Assembly: GCF_000006445.2 (NCBI RefSeq)
Contig: NC_006046.2
Coordinates: 1,302,001-1,366,000 of the forward strand
Origin: Debaryomyces hansenii CBS767
Lineage: Eukaryota > Ascomycota > Pichiomycetes > Serinales > Debaryomycetaceae
Direction: 5' to 3'
Length of the DNA: 64,000 nucleotides
In this document: positions 1 through 9,851 of the stretch, one piece after another
How the letters are laid out: every line of letters starts with the position of its first letter
Position numbering within the stretch: position 1 is the stretch's first letter
The notes under the pieces: generated by a model
Seen by the model: only the letters and a program-made list of their open reading frames with translations
Database searches by the model: none
What the model was told of the DNA's origin: nothing
Translations under genes and position numbers: made by a program

Positions 1-1926
1 AATGGTATTATCAAAACTTTAGAAAATACCTTGTATATCACTAGAGTAGCCCAAAAACAAATTTATTGTTTAGATCGTGCTGGCCAAGTTCAAGTTGTTA
101 CTATTGATCCTACTGAATATAGATTTAAGAAATCATTAGTGAACAAGAACTTCAACGAAGTCTTAAGAATCATCAAGAACTCTAACCTAGTTGGTCAAAA
201 CATTATTGCCTACTTACAGAAGAAGGGATACCCAGAAGTTGCATTGCAATTCGTCGAAGATCCTGAAACCAGGTTTGAATTAGCTTTAGAGTGCGGTAAC
301 TTACAGGTGGCTTTAGAACAAGCTAAGACATTGAACAATAACAGTATTTGGGAAAAGTTAGGTGATGAAGCCTTGAACCAGGGTAATGTTGAAATTGTTG
401 AATTAGTTTATCAACAATTACATTTATTTGATAAATTGTCATTCCTTTACTTGTACAAGGGTGATGGTGAAAGATTGAATAAAATGGCAACGATCGCTGA
501 ACATCGTGGTGATTACTCATCCTTAATACAAAATACCTTCTATAACAACGATATCAAAAAGAGATGCCAGGTTTATATTCAAGGTGGGATGTTACCATTG
601 GCTTATACATTAGCTAAATCTAATGGTCTCACTGAATTGGCGGAACAGATTTTGCAAGAAGCTGGTGTTGAAGAAAAGGACGTTGAGCTACCAGAACTTG
701 GTCAATCTGTGCCATTACCGGAACCTTTGAGTGAACCAGTTGGCAACTGGCCGATGAAAGAATCTTCATTATCTTTCTTTGAGAATGCTTTAATAACTGG
801 TCAAGTTGAGAACTTATCCATCGAGGATGACGCTGAAGAGAAATTCCAAGAATCAACTAATGCGTTAGACATTGTTGATGATGACATGGAAGAAGAAGGT
901 GAAGAAGACGAAGGTGCTTGGGATTTGGATGATGAGGAGTTGGACATTGATGATGAAGTTGTTGAAGCTACCCCAGGAATTGAACTTGATGATTCATTGA
1001 AGTCCGCAGCAACAGAAGGTGAGATTGGTTACTGGCTTCGTAATGCAAAGACACCAGCTGGCTATGTTGCAGCTGGTGCATTCGAACAAGCCGCATCTAT
1101 GTTACATAAACAACTAGGGGTTGTTGACTTTGAACCTTTACGTAAGCGTTTCTTAGAAGTTTTCCAAGCTTCCAAATTGTACTTACCGGGTGTTGACGAT
1201 TTACCATCAATGAAAACCTTTATCAGAGCTGATAACGACGAAGATAATCCAAATAAGTTTGCACCATATGTCCCAGGATTCGAAAACTTGGAAGACAGAC
1301 TTGCGCTTGGATTTAAACAGTTCAAGGCTAACAACTTAGAAAGTGCTATAAGCACTTTCAGAGATATCATTTATACAATCGCCGTTATAACTGTCGAGGA
1401 TGAACAGCAAGAAGCAAAATGTACAGATGTATTGACTGTCTGTCGTGAATATATCTTAGGTTTATCCATTGAGTTGGCGCGTCGTACTTTGGACCCATCT
1501 GAAGTCAAACGTAACTTAGAATTGGCTGCCTATTTCACCAGAGCAAAGCTCCAAAGCCCACATAGGATTAATGCATTGCAAGTGGCAATGACTCAATCTT
1601 TCAAGAATAAGAACTTTGCAAGTGCATCTTACTTTGCAAGTGAACTCTTATCGATTTCATCTACAGGCCAAAGAGCTGAGCAAGCTCAAAAGTTGAAAGC
1701 CAAGGCCGACTCAGTTTCCAGTGATGCAATTGAAATTGATTTTGATCCATATGCTGAATTTGATATATGTGCTGCCACCTTCACACCAATCTACAAAGGA
1801 TCATCATCTGTTACCGAAGCTTTAGTTGGTGCTAAATATCACCCTGAAGAACAAGGTAATATATGTAAAATAACTGGCATTACTGCTATTGGTGCACAAG
1901 CTTCTGGTTTACGTATCAGAGGATAA
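1..1926 (+). CDS. COP1: Coatomer subunit alpha (alpha-COP), C-terminal part; 5' end outside window
   Basis: Alpha-COP is the largest subunit of the COPI coat, which carries retrograde Golgi-to-ER vesicles and binds KKxx cargo through its N-terminal propeller. The reading frame is open from base 1, so the first visible codon (TTG at 31 in the same frame) is not the start. The 641 visible residues cover roughly the C-terminal half of a family that is about 1200 aa long. They begin in the region with the motif IDPTEYRF, continue through the helical solenoid, an acidic linker (about residues 290-322) and the C-terminal COPI_C domain that binds epsilon-COP (for example GFKQFKANNLESAISTFRDI). No in-frame CTG codon was seen, as in other highly expressed genes here. 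PPT1 follows on the same strand after 227 bp. The family call is firm. Confidence 0.96.
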   Translation, partial: NGIIKTLENTLYITRVAQKQIYCLDRAGQVQVVTIDPTEYRFKKSLVNKNFNEVLRIIKNSNLVGQNIIAYLQKKGYPEVALQFVEDPETRFELALECGNLQVALEQAKTLNNNSIWEKLGDEALNQGNVEIVELVYQQLHLFDKLSFLYLYKGDGERLNKMATIAEHRGDYSSLIQNTFYNNDIKKRCQVYIQGGMLPLAYTLAKSNGLTELAEQILQEAGVEEKDVELPELGQSVPLPEPLSEPVGNWPMKESSLSFFENALITGQVENLSIEDDAEEKFQESTNALDIVDDDMEEEGEEDEGAWDLDDEELDIDDEVVEATPGIELDDSLKSAATEGEIGYWLRNAKTPAGYVAAGAFEQAASMLHKQLGVVDFEPLRKRFLEVFQASKLYLPGVDDLPSMKTFIRADNDEDNPNKFAPYVPGFENLEDRLALGFKQFKANNLESAISTFRDIIYTIAVITVEDEQQEAKCTDVLTVCREYILGLSIELARRTLDPSEVKRNLELAAYFTRAKLQSPHRINALQVAMTQSFKNKNFASASYFASELLSISSTGQRAEQAQKLKAKADSVSSDAIEIDFDPYAEFDICAATFTPIYKGSSSVTEALVGAKYHPEEQGNICKITGITAIGAQASGLRIRG

Positions 1927-2153
1927 GGATAAGCGTAAATTCAATAAAGGCTTACAAAAGTTTGTTCCTTTTCTATACTAGATCGTTTTGATTATTGATT
2001 TTTGTATAATTTTTATGTATACTTGACGTCTTTATTTGATATGTAGAAATGGCTCGTGACCTTCTTTATATTTTTTCAACTAAAAATTTATATGATGGTA
2101 GACAACGTATCCAACAAGTAGAGAGGGTATCAATAGATTCTTAATAGAACATC

Positions 2154-3752
2154 ATGTCTAACAACAAGGAAGAAGCTATCAAGCTCAAGGATGAGGGAAA
2201 CGCGTATTTAAAGGAACATCGTTATAATTATGCTATTGATTCGTATACTAAGGCGATTGAATTGGATCCAACGAATGCAGTTTTCTATTCCAATAGAGCC
2301 CAAGTTCATATTAAATTAGAGAACTATGGATTAGCTATTAGTGATTGTAATGAAGCTTTGAAAGTTGATCCAAACATGATGAAGGCATACTACCGTAGAG
2401 GTATTTCATTAATGGCCATCTTGAATTATAAAGAGGCACAGATCAATTTTAAAGAGATTTTGAAGAAGATGCCAAACGATAGATTGACTTTAGAGAACAA
2501 CAAACAATGTATTAGCTACTTGAAGAAACAGGCATTTGAAAAGGCTATTGCGGGAGACGTGAAGGAATCGGTGATTAACAGTATCAACTATAATGATTTG
2601 ATAATCGAGAAAACCTGGGAAGGTCCCGAATTATCGATAAATGCTAAAAGAGAAAATAAGGAGTCTGACCTTGAAGTTGAAATAGAAGGGTTAGATTTAG
2701 ATTACTTGAAGTACATGATCAAACTTTTCAAAGACGGAGGCAAATTACCAAAGAAACATGTTCATGCAATTGTTGCAAAGGTGCGTCAATTGTTCAAAAA
2801 CGAAAGCAGTATGGTAGAAGTCTCTCAAGGCCATTCAAAGCTTTCTTCTAGTGAGTCGCCAGACGAAATCCTCTTATCAAAAGCAAAGAAATTCACGGTC
2901 GTTGGAGACACACATGGACAATTTTATGACGTTTTAAATCTTTTCCAGAAATTTGGATACGTGTCTGAAGAACACGCATATTTATTTAACGGTGATTTTG
3001 TTGATAGAGGTTCGTGGTCATGTGAAGTTGCATTGTACTTATACGTTTTAAAGATTTTGTACCCTACTTCAGTCTTTATTAACAGAGGAAATCATGAAAC
3101 TAATGACATGAATAAGACATACGGTTTCACTGATGAGTGTGAGCATAAGTACTCCAAAAAGATATTTGAGGCATTCGCCGAGTCCTTTGGTGCGTTACCA
3201 TTAGCCACTTTGATCAACCGTTCGTATTTATGTATGCATGGTGGTTTATTCTCTGATTCTAAAGTCAAAATAGAAGACATCAAAAAGATCAACCGTTTCC
3301 CAAATTCTGGCTCAACTCAACCAGCAAGAGATGGCATTGGAATGGAATTATTATGGACGGACCCACAACCAACAAATGGGTGTTCCCCATCAAAGAGAGG
3401 TATTGGTATGCAGTTTGGTCCTGATATAACTGAAAGGTTCTGCTTAACCAATAAAATTAGAAAGGTTTTAAGATCCCATGAAGTGAGAATGGACGGTGTA
3501 GAAGAAGAGCACAACGGTAGATTAATTACAGTCTTTAGTGCACCAAATTATTGTGATTCTACTGGTAATTTAGGTGGTGTTGTTCATTTTACTGAAAATG
3601 ACAAATATGATAAAGAAAAGGATGACGGTGAAGGATATAGAGCCTCTGATGATGCTAACTGTCCATGGAACTTGCAAATTGAAACCTTTGAAGCCGTTCC
3701 ACATCCTGATTTAAAGCCAATGGCTTATTCTAAGAGTGGATTTGGATTTTAA
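2154..3752 (+). CDS. PPT1: Serine/threonine protein phosphatase 5 (TPR phosphatase)
   Basis: PP5/Ppt1 is a PPP-family phosphatase recruited to Hsp90 through its TPR domain; in yeast it dephosphorylates Hsp90. The 532-aa product has three N-terminal TPRs (about residues 5-115, for example GNAYLKEHRYNYAIDSYTKAIEL), a linker and a full catalytic domain. The metal and catalytic signatures are GDTHGQ (about 250), GDFVDRG (about 279), GNHE (about 312) and a later MHGG. The C-terminus ends in a helix-like tail, as in other PP5 proteins that are autoinhibited by their TPRs. Length fits S. cerevisiae Ppt1 (513 aa). The ATG opens directly into TPR1, so the start is well supported. Confidence 0.95.
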   Translation: MSNNKEEAIKLKDEGNAYLKEHRYNYAIDSYTKAIELDPTNAVFYSNRAQVHIKLENYGLAISDCNEALKVDPNMMKAYYRRGISLMAILNYKEAQINFKEILKKMPNDRLTLENNKQCISYLKKQAFEKAIAGDVKESVINSINYNDLIIEKTWEGPELSINAKRENKESDLEVEIEGLDLDYLKYMIKLFKDGGKLPKKHVHAIVAKVRQLFKNESSMVEVSQGHSKLSSSESPDEILLSKAKKFTVVGDTHGQFYDVLNLFQKFGYVSEEHAYLFNGDFVDRGSWSCEVALYLYVLKILYPTSVFINRGNHETNDMNKTYGFTDECEHKYSKKIFEAFAESFGALPLATLINRSYLCMHGGLFSDSKVKIEDIKKINRFPNSGSTQPARDGIGMELLWTDPQPTNGCSPSKRGIGMQFGPDITERFCLTNKIRKVLRSHEVRMDGVEEEHNGRLITVFSAPNYCDSTGNLGGVVHFTENDKYDKEKDDGEGYRASDDANCPWNLQIETFEAVPHPDLKPMAYSKSGFGF

Positions 3753-3953
3753 GTAATTCATTTAAAACTTGTATTATAGTCCTTCTATGTATATCCTTTA
3801 ATTATAGATATCGAATCTTTTTGAATGTATACTCTTTTTAAATTTGCTCATTTCTTCTGTAAGTGTAATATTTTGTGTACGAGCCAGTCTATAACGGAAT
3901 ATAAATCGAGTATCAAATTTAAAGCCAAATATTTCCAAGTCTTTATAAAAACA

Positions 3954-4190
3954 ATGCAACCATCGTATAATAGTAGTACCCAACCCCCAGGTGATGACGA
4001 CGATGCTCCTGATGAATGGGATCAAAGAATTATGAATACAGGATGCCACGAAGAGAACCTCAAGTTACAACTCTGTCATGCCGATACTGGAGACTGGAGA
4101 CAGTGTTTGAAAGAAATGCAAGATTTCAAAAAATGCTGGGATGAAAATAAGAACAATGAAAGAACACACACAGTTAATAACGATGAATAA
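3954..4190 (+). CDS. COA4: Twin CX9C mitochondrial protein, Coa4/Cmc3 type
   Basis: Coa4 is a small intermembrane-space protein needed for cytochrome c oxidase assembly; the family is imported and oxidised by the Mia40 pathway. I chose the ATG at 3954, giving 78 aa. The frame is open further upstream (ATG at 3825), but those 43 codons look like 5' UTR, and the family motif WDQRI starts soon after the chosen Met. Two CX9C motifs are exact: CHEENLKLQLC and CLKEMQDFKKC, separated by HADTGDWRQ, a strongly Coa4-like spacer. The gene converges on the spliced DUF1168 gene downstream. A 9-bp hairpin lies just past the stop codon. Confidence 0.88.
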   Translation: MQPSYNSSTQPPGDDDDAPDEWDQRIMNTGCHEENLKLQLCHADTGDWRQCLKEMQDFKKCWDENKNNERTHTVNNDE

Positions 4191-4200
4191 ACGTTTGTTT

Positions 4201-4228
4201 CGGTTTGGCATTTGTTAAAGCCAAATCG
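4201..4228 (+). other. 3' UTR hairpin after COA4
   Basis: The arms 4201-4209 (CGGTTTGGC) and 4220-4228 (GCCAAATCG) pair over 9 bp with one G-U wobble around a 10-nt loop. The hairpin lies 10 nt past the COA4 stop codon, between two convergent genes. It could affect 3' end formation or be chance. Confidence 0.4.
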
Positions 4229-4367
4229 TTACATGTATATAGCACTTATGAAATCATGAACGGGTTCCTGTTAATAGATCAATTTACACCCATTTTTTGA
4301 TTATAATTCTATATCGTAAGAACATCCAAGTCCAAATGCTGACACCAGACGATCAAATTATAGCTGT

Positions 4368-4824
4368 CTATTTTTCGTTAGTAAGTTGGGGTTTATTTAT
4401 CTTGGATTGCTTTAACTTATTCAATTTCTTTTGTCTAGCGGCCCTCTTTTTAGCCGTTTTGGCGTATAATTCACTTTCCTTCTTGTCTTTCTTTGCTTGA
4501 AATTCTAATGCTTCTTTGCTTTTCTGGATCTCCAATTGTTCTGCATTGCTTAATTCAGTCTGCTGTCGCTTGTTTCTAATATAATTAGAATAATCAAAAG
4601 ATTTTTTTTGTGCTACCATTTAAGTCAGTATTTGTCTCTAGATTGAGTCAACGGCCATGTTACTTACATTTATCCTTCTTGTCCGTACTATCATCTGCAA
4701 TTGGAATCTCCGTATCATTTACCTGTGCTTCATCTTGTAGTCCAGCAATTGGCACCAAATTCGAGGACTTTTTCATCAATTGTTCCAATTGCTTTCTCTG
4801 CTGATCCAACAAGGACAACGGCAT
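4368..4824 (-). CDS. PRKRIP1/DUF1168-family protein, two exons: complement(join(4368..4612,4668..4824))
   Basis: The gene is visible only after splicing. Exon 1 starts at an ATG at 4824 and ends at 4668 with one base of a Ser codon; exon 2 (4612-4368) supplies the other two bases and runs to the stop. The product is 133 aa. Exon 1 encodes a helix (LDQQRKQLEQLMKKS) followed by LVPI, matching the LM...VPIP element at the N-terminus of metazoan PRKRIP1. Exon 2 encodes a long basic helix (KTAKKRAARQKKLNKLK) like the PRKRIP1 C-terminus. Human PRKRIP1 is a helical component of late spliceosomes; a splicing role here is inference. Neither exon alone looks like a whole gene, and an in-frame stop follows if the intron is retained. 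Confidence 0.8.
4613..4667 (-). other. 55-nt spliceosomal intron in the PRKRIP1-like gene
   Basis: Read on the minus strand, the donor is GTAAGT (from 4667), the branch point TACTGAC (4630-4624) and the acceptor TAG (4615-4613). Splicing joins phase 1 exactly and removes a stop codon three bases into the intron. TACTGAC differs from the TACTAAC consensus at one position. Confidence 0.82.
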
Positions 4825-4971
4825 AATCGATTCTTATTTATTGTAAGGGTCTATCTAGGGTAGATCATTTATATCAAGACTTAGAAAATGTGAACTTATC
4901 TAACCTCACAAAAATATTTGTAAACACAAAATATGATATACTACAAAAGATCATAGATTCAATGTTTTAAT

Positions 4972-7128
4972 ATGGTAAGCATAGTTAACCATTTTTCTGA
5001 AGTATCAAGCGATAGCGATGATTACGAAGAACCAAATGACATGCAGATGGGAAAAATACCAGAAAATCTGATCTCTATAGACTCAAGCGATGATTATGAT
5101 GACGATGTTGATAATAACGACAATAATACAGAAAGATCACAGTCAAATTTGAGCGTGTATCCTTCACTTCATATGAATGGTAATGTTTACAGAACTGAAG
5201 AAGATTTTCAAGCTGAAATCAATCGTTTGAAAAAGCAAAGTACCAATAGGTTCAAATCTAAATGGGAAGAGATATTGGAGAAATATGCACAAATTGATGA
5301 TGAAAAGGAGAGTGATGAAATAGATTTAGCGTCAGGTGAGATAATAACAGATAATGGCCACTTAAGATCTCTTAGAACTGGTATAAGAGCCAATACAGAT
5401 GTGAAGTTTGACGGTGATATTTGGTCTGTAACGTACGATTTGGAGAGAGATATACATAATAGGTATGTTAAAGAGGCAAGACACAAACAACAGAAGATGG
5501 AGTTGAAGCGACAGTTAAAAGACCAAAAACTATTCCACAACGTTTCGTTGCAATCCTCGCCTCTTAAGGCAGACGATTTCACTAGGGGAAGCTCGTTCGC
5601 CCTGTCCTCGGAAGATAATTTATTGTCTTTAAACCCATCTCCAACGAAGAAATTTAAAGTTTCACCAGTCAAGGGTATTAGAGGCTCAAGTCCAGTACGA
5701 GATGATGATATATCACTTCTTACACCTACAAAAAGGAAATCACGTAAGCTATCTAATATTTATAATGCTAAAAGCCTTCCAACAAAATTACATTTTGATG
5801 ATATCCCACGTCTTCATATGGACGATTATAATATAGCTAAGAGCGGCGATGAAAGCTATGACGATATGACTAATAGTCCTTTTTTTGTATATAATAGTTC
5901 GTTGCGTGATAATAGCAGGAGTTATGAAACAAATTCTCCACAAGATTATGACGATGATACCCCAAACACAGCAACTGCTTCAGATGGGAAAGGATATGCT
6001 GAAACATCGGAAACGTCCGATGTTGAATCTGATGACAATAAGGCCACGAAACTTTCTTCTTCGGATCAATATTTGGTTGGATCCAACACAAACCAGTATG
6101 TGTCTGAGAGTGAAGATGACAATGATGATTATAGCTTGGATTTTGATGATGAATTCCTGATTGTGACTGATCCTTGCATATATCCCCCAACTGAAAGTTC
6201 TACTAATATATATAGTTGTGCCATTGAACATTGCCATTATTGCACAGGTAATAAATCATTATATCAAAGTCATTTATTGGATAAACATTCCACCGTACTA
6301 CATTCATTAGGGTATCCAATTAGGGAAGATACGTCTGCTATTATTCTGAACCCCAATATTTCTCAAAGTACTGTCAAAAAGCTAACTAAATATTTTCCAT
6401 TAATATTTGAAGTCCCACGTTTGCCACTATCCAAGAATAGCCAACCATTTATTTGCGGGCTAAATCTTGGAAACTCCAGGACTTGTCAAAAATTCTTTGT
6501 TACCAAACATGATCTTATTTTACATCATCAAAACGCTCCTAATGAATGCTCTTACAAGAAGCAGGTATTAATATGTCCTATGTTAGGGTGTGGGTATATG
6601 ACGGATATGGGCTATTTGGAGTGGAGATCTCACTTCATAGAGAAGAAGCATCATCTTGACCCAAAACATAAAAGAAATAGACAGAATGAAGAAGGCTTGA
6701 AGCATGAAGAAACAAGGGAGAATGAAGAGTCAAACCTCTCACAATTAAGTTACATCCCAAATCTATATGAAGAAGAAGAGGAATATGAGAAGCTCAGTCA
6801 TCTTGATAAAATCAACATGCCAAGTCTGAATATCTCAAATCTGGATCAACCTACTAAGGTTTCAACAATACTTGACGTGGTTAACGAAATTAATGACATT
6901 TTTAGTGATTCGGGATCTGATGCTTCCATTAACGAATATCTTAACGACGACGGAGACATAGAATTTAGCAAAATGAGCGTAGATGTGAAGCGTGATCCAC
7001 AAAGACCATACCATAATGAGATGCCGAATTTAAAAATACAATTAAATTTGCATGAAGATTTGCCATATCCCTTGGATGAAGATTTGCAGACTGGTCATGA
7101 ATCTATAGAAGAGTTATTTGACGACTGA
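4972..7128 (+). CDS. SCM3: Scm3/HJURP-type centromeric histone (Cse4/CENP-A) chaperone
   Basis: Scm3 delivers CENP-A/Cse4 with H4 to centromeres. The 718-aa product has the Scm3 signature at about residues 78-136: FQAEINRLKK, then RFKSKWEEILEKYAQIDDE, then IDLASGEIITDNGHLRSL. This is the Cse4/H4-binding element. The N-terminus and middle are very acidic and Ser-rich. Unlike S. cerevisiae Scm3 (about 220 aa), a long C-terminal region carries Cys/His clusters: about residue 414-436 (CxxC followed by two His), about 497, and CPMLGC followed by spaced His residues (about 536-560), resembling C2H2 fingers. Such DNA-binding extensions occur in Scm3 proteins of other fungi. The start sequence ATGGTAAGC resembles a splice donor, but the frame runs through it unbroken. 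Confidence 0.85.
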   Translation: MVSIVNHFSEVSSDSDDYEEPNDMQMGKIPENLISIDSSDDYDDDVDNNDNNTERSQSNLSVYPSLHMNGNVYRTEEDFQAEINRLKKQSTNRFKSKWEEILEKYAQIDDEKESDEIDLASGEIITDNGHLRSLRTGIRANTDVKFDGDIWSVTYDLERDIHNRYVKEARHKQQKMELKRQLKDQKLFHNVSLQSSPLKADDFTRGSSFALSSEDNLLSLNPSPTKKFKVSPVKGIRGSSPVRDDDISLLTPTKRKSRKLSNIYNAKSLPTKLHFDDIPRLHMDDYNIAKSGDESYDDMTNSPFFVYNSSLRDNSRSYETNSPQDYDDDTPNTATASDGKGYAETSETSDVESDDNKATKLSSSDQYLVGSNTNQYVSESEDDNDDYSLDFDDEFLIVTDPCIYPPTESSTNIYSCAIEHCHYCTGNKSLYQSHLLDKHSTVLHSLGYPIREDTSAIILNPNISQSTVKKLTKYFPLIFEVPRLPLSKNSQPFICGLNLGNSRTCQKFFVTKHDLILHHQNAPNECSYKKQVLICPMLGCGYMTDMGYLEWRSHFIEKKHHLDPKHKRNRQNEEGLKHEETRENEESNLSQLSYIPNLYEEEEEYEKLSHLDKINMPSLNISNLDQPTKVSTILDVVNEINDIFSDSGSDASINEYLNDDGDIEFSKMSVDVKRDPQRPYHNEMPNLKIQLNLHEDLPYPLDEDLQTGHESIEELFDD

Positions 7129-7243
7129 TAATGTAATATAATATAGATGTATATTCTTTTTCCGATATAGATCTTAATAAAAACAAACATGATTTATTTA
7201 TAATGATACTATGTACAATATATAGAACAAGCTTTACAGCTTC

Positions 7244-9664
7244 CTAATTATCGGTCTTTTCTTCGGCATTAGGATTCTTTGGTTTACCCTTGAAAGCATC
7301 CTTACCTTTAATATACTTATCAAAGGCATCATTGCGTTCTGGGAATGGTCTTGGACCAACAAGTCTGATCATGTCTTCTCTTGTTAATACTTCTTTTTTA
7401 AATAATTCTTCAGCTACTTTATCAACTAATTCGATTTTTTCAGTCAACAATTTATGACAAGCTTCATATGCCTCGTCTACGAAATTTCTAACTTCAGTAT
7501 CGATCAATCTTGCGGTAGTTTCCGAATAGTTATTATGAACTTTAAATCCGCCCTCATTATCACCCGTATCGTAATAAATACTACCAATGCTATCTGACAT
7601 TCCTAACTTCAATACCATCAGTTGAGCCATTTGCGTGATTTTCTTGAAATCATCCGATGCACCACTAGTCACTGTATCGAAATGCAACTCTTCACTAACT
7701 CTACCACCCAATGTCATAATCATCCTATGTTTGTACTGTTCCTTTGAAACCAAATACTGATCTTTAGGTAAATATTGAGCGTAACCTAAGGCACCTTGAC
7801 CTCTTGGAATAATAGAGACTTTAACTAATGGATCGGCAAATTGTAAGAACCAACCACAGATGGCATGTCCAGCTTCATGATATGCGACAGTCTTCTTTTC
7901 TTCAAGACTCAAGATACGAGATTTTTTCTCTAACCCTGCAACAACTCTTTCAATCGCTTGCTCAAAGTGATGCGTATCAACAGAAAGTGCATCTTCTCTA
8001 GCAGCAATTAAAGCACCCTCATTACAACAATTAGCAATATCAGCACCAGCAAAACCAGGAGTCAAAGCACTTAATCTGCCTGCCAAGTTGTTAATAGCAT
8101 CAGCCTTTAATTCTTGGTATTTGTTGAAATCAACATCTTTTTGAGTAGCCTTGATATCTTCATCACATTTCAAAGTTAATTTAGATAAATGAACCTTGAA
8201 AATTTCTTTACGACCTTCGACGTCAGGAATATCAATAGAAATATGTCTATCGAATCTACCAGGTCTCAATAAAGCCTTATCCAAAACATCTGGACGATTA
8301 GTACCTGCCAAGACCACAACATGGTCACCGGTGTCAAACCCATCCATTTCAACCAATAACTGGTTCAAAGTATTTTCTCTTTCATCATTTCCGCCCATTT
8401 TACCATTACCTCTTTCTTTACCAATAGCATCAATTTCATCGACGAAAATGATAGCCGGGGCCATCTCACGAGCAGTTTTGAATAAATCACGAACTCTAGA
8501 AGCACCGACACCAACAAACATTTCCACGAACTCGGAACCGGAAACAGATAAGAAAGGAACACCTGCTTCACCAGCAGTCGCTTTTGCTAACAAGGTTTTA
8601 CCGGTACCTGGGGAACCTGACAAGATGGCACCTCTTGGGATTTTGGCACCCAATTTTTCGTACTTCGTAGGATCTTGTAAAAACTTCACAAATTCCATAA
8701 TTTCTTCTTTGGATTCCTCACATCCAGCAACATCCTTAAATTTAATTTTGACTTCAGCTTCCTGGTTGAATAATTTGGCTTTCGACTTTCCAACTTTGAA
8801 AATACCACCTGGCCCACCAGCACCTGCACCACCTTGGGAAGACGCTCTTTTTACAGTCATATACCATAAACCACCAATTAATAAAACGGTAGGCAAAATT
8901 GGCAAAATGTAATTCATCCACGATCCTCTTTCTTCATATGAGATAGGTAATCTTTCATCTATTGGGATCCCCAAACTTTCTTGAATATTACTCATTTCCT
9001 CTTCGAAAAATTCGACCGATCCGATGGTGAAAACTACAGCTGGGTGACCGCTGAAAGTCTGGAACGTTTGATCCGATACAGCCCCTTGAATTAACTGGGC
9101 CTCAACAGCAAACTTATTCACAACCGTCAACTTGGTAACTAAACCACGCTCAAGGTAGTTCGTCTTGAAGTCCTGGAACGATAACTCGTTTTCGTTTCGT
9201 TGGTTTGACGCAAGGAGAAATGTAAGGAAAAGTGAAAAGAAAAAAATCCCTGCAAATGCACGAGCTAGCGACTTGTTATCGAGCTGGTATATTTTGATAT
9301 TATTAGGATCTAGATTAGGGTTCTTTTTCTTGAGATTTTCTCTAATTTGGTCTCGAATATCTTTCTCGTCTTGATCCATATCCTTCTTCTTGTTCTTGCC
9401 CTGTTCCTTCTCTTCTGGTTTTGATTTCTCCTCATCTTTCTCTTTATTTCCTTCTTGATCCTGCTTTTTCTCTGGATCCTTGTTTTCTTTGTTCAATACC
9501 GCCCTTGAGCCATGAAATAATAATGGCTGATTGAAACTTGTAAATGTTCTCATTGGTATCGTCAGGCATCTCAAATGATTCAACGGCCTAATTCTTATCC
9601 CCGTTCTCATGATAGAACTTATCGCCGGGCCTCTCAAGACACGTATTGAGTTGGATACTATCAT
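7244..9664 (-). CDS. AFG3: Mitochondrial m-AAA protease subunit (Afg3 type)
   Basis: The m-AAA protease is a hexameric ATPase/zinc protease of the mitochondrial inner membrane that degrades misfolded membrane proteins and processes precursors such as MrpL32. The 806-aa product has a basic, Arg-rich presequence, a charged Lys/Glu segment (about 60-110), a first transmembrane helix (about 135-152), an intermembrane domain and a second helix (about 255-272). The AAA module follows, with Walker A GSPGTGKT (about 348) and Walker B IIFVDEID, then the zinc site HEAGH (about 596) and the SGASDDF aspartate region. Tail sequences ([23 protein letters not shown]) favour Afg3 over Yta12. Walker A has Ser where the family usually has Pro. 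Confidence 0.88.
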   Translation of the reverse strand: MIVSNSIRVLRGPAISSIMRTGIRIRPLNHLRCLTIPMRTFTSFNQPLLFHGSRAVLNKENKDPEKKQDQEGNKEKDEEKSKPEEKEQGKNKKKDMDQDEKDIRDQIRENLKKKNPNLDPNNIKIYQLDNKSLARAFAGIFFFSLFLTFLLASNQRNENELSFQDFKTNYLERGLVTKLTVVNKFAVEAQLIQGAVSDQTFQTFSGHPAVVFTIGSVEFFEEEMSNIQESLGIPIDERLPISYEERGSWMNYILPILPTVLLIGGLWYMTVKRASSQGGAGAGGPGGIFKVGKSKAKLFNQEAEVKIKFKDVAGCEESKEEIMEFVKFLQDPTKYEKLGAKIPRGAILSGSPGTGKTLLAKATAGEAGVPFLSVSGSEFVEMFVGVGASRVRDLFKTAREMAPAIIFVDEIDAIGKERGNGKMGGNDERENTLNQLLVEMDGFDTGDHVVVLAGTNRPDVLDKALLRPGRFDRHISIDIPDVEGRKEIFKVHLSKLTLKCDEDIKATQKDVDFNKYQELKADAINNLAGRLSALTPGFAGADIANCCNEGALIAAREDALSVDTHHFEQAIERVVAGLEKKSRILSLEEKKTVAYHEAGHAICGWFLQFADPLVKVSIIPRGQGALGYAQYLPKDQYLVSKEQYKHRMIMTLGGRVSEELHFDTVTSGASDDFKKITQMAQLMVLKLGMSDSIGSIYYDTGDNEGGFKVHNNYSETTARLIDTEVRNFVDEAYEACHKLLTEKIELVDKVAEELFKKEVLTREDMIRLVGPRPFPERNDAFDKYIKGKDAFKGKPKNPNAEEKTDN

Positions 9665-9780
9665 TTGAAAGGTCTACCGATCTATTTTATGCTAATAATC
9701 AATGAAAAGTGTGTTCTTCACCTCCAGTAAATGGCACTTTTCGCCTTCGTACTATAAATTCTCGAGTAATTGGATATGCG

Positions 9781-9788
9781 CACGTGAC
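9781..9788. promoter_or_regulatory. E-box CACGTGAC upstream of AFG3
   Basis: CACGTGAC lies about 117 bp upstream of the AFG3 ATG. This is the core site of bHLH factors such as Cbf1, which binds promoters of respiratory genes in Candida. Assignment to Cbf1 is inference. Confidence 0.35.
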
Positions 9789-9851
9789 ACTTTACACTAA
9801 TAGTATAACAATTATTATCATTAACCCTATATAAAGATACCCTATACCTAA

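Noticed and set aside
3825..3953. 43-codon N-terminal extension of COA4
   Set aside because: The extension looks unlike Coa4 proteins and is probably 5' UTR; the ATG at 3954 directly precedes the family region.
4610..4804. 64-codon plus-strand ORF
   Set aside because: It is antisense to exon 1 and the intron of the PRKRIP1-like gene.
4972..4980. Splice donor at the SCM3 start (ATGGTAAGC)
   Set aside because: The frame continues unbroken into the Scm3 domain and no branch point/acceptor pair is needed.
8196..8912. 238-codon plus-strand ORF
   Set aside because: It lies wholly antisense to the conserved AAA domain of AFG3 and has no recognisable content.
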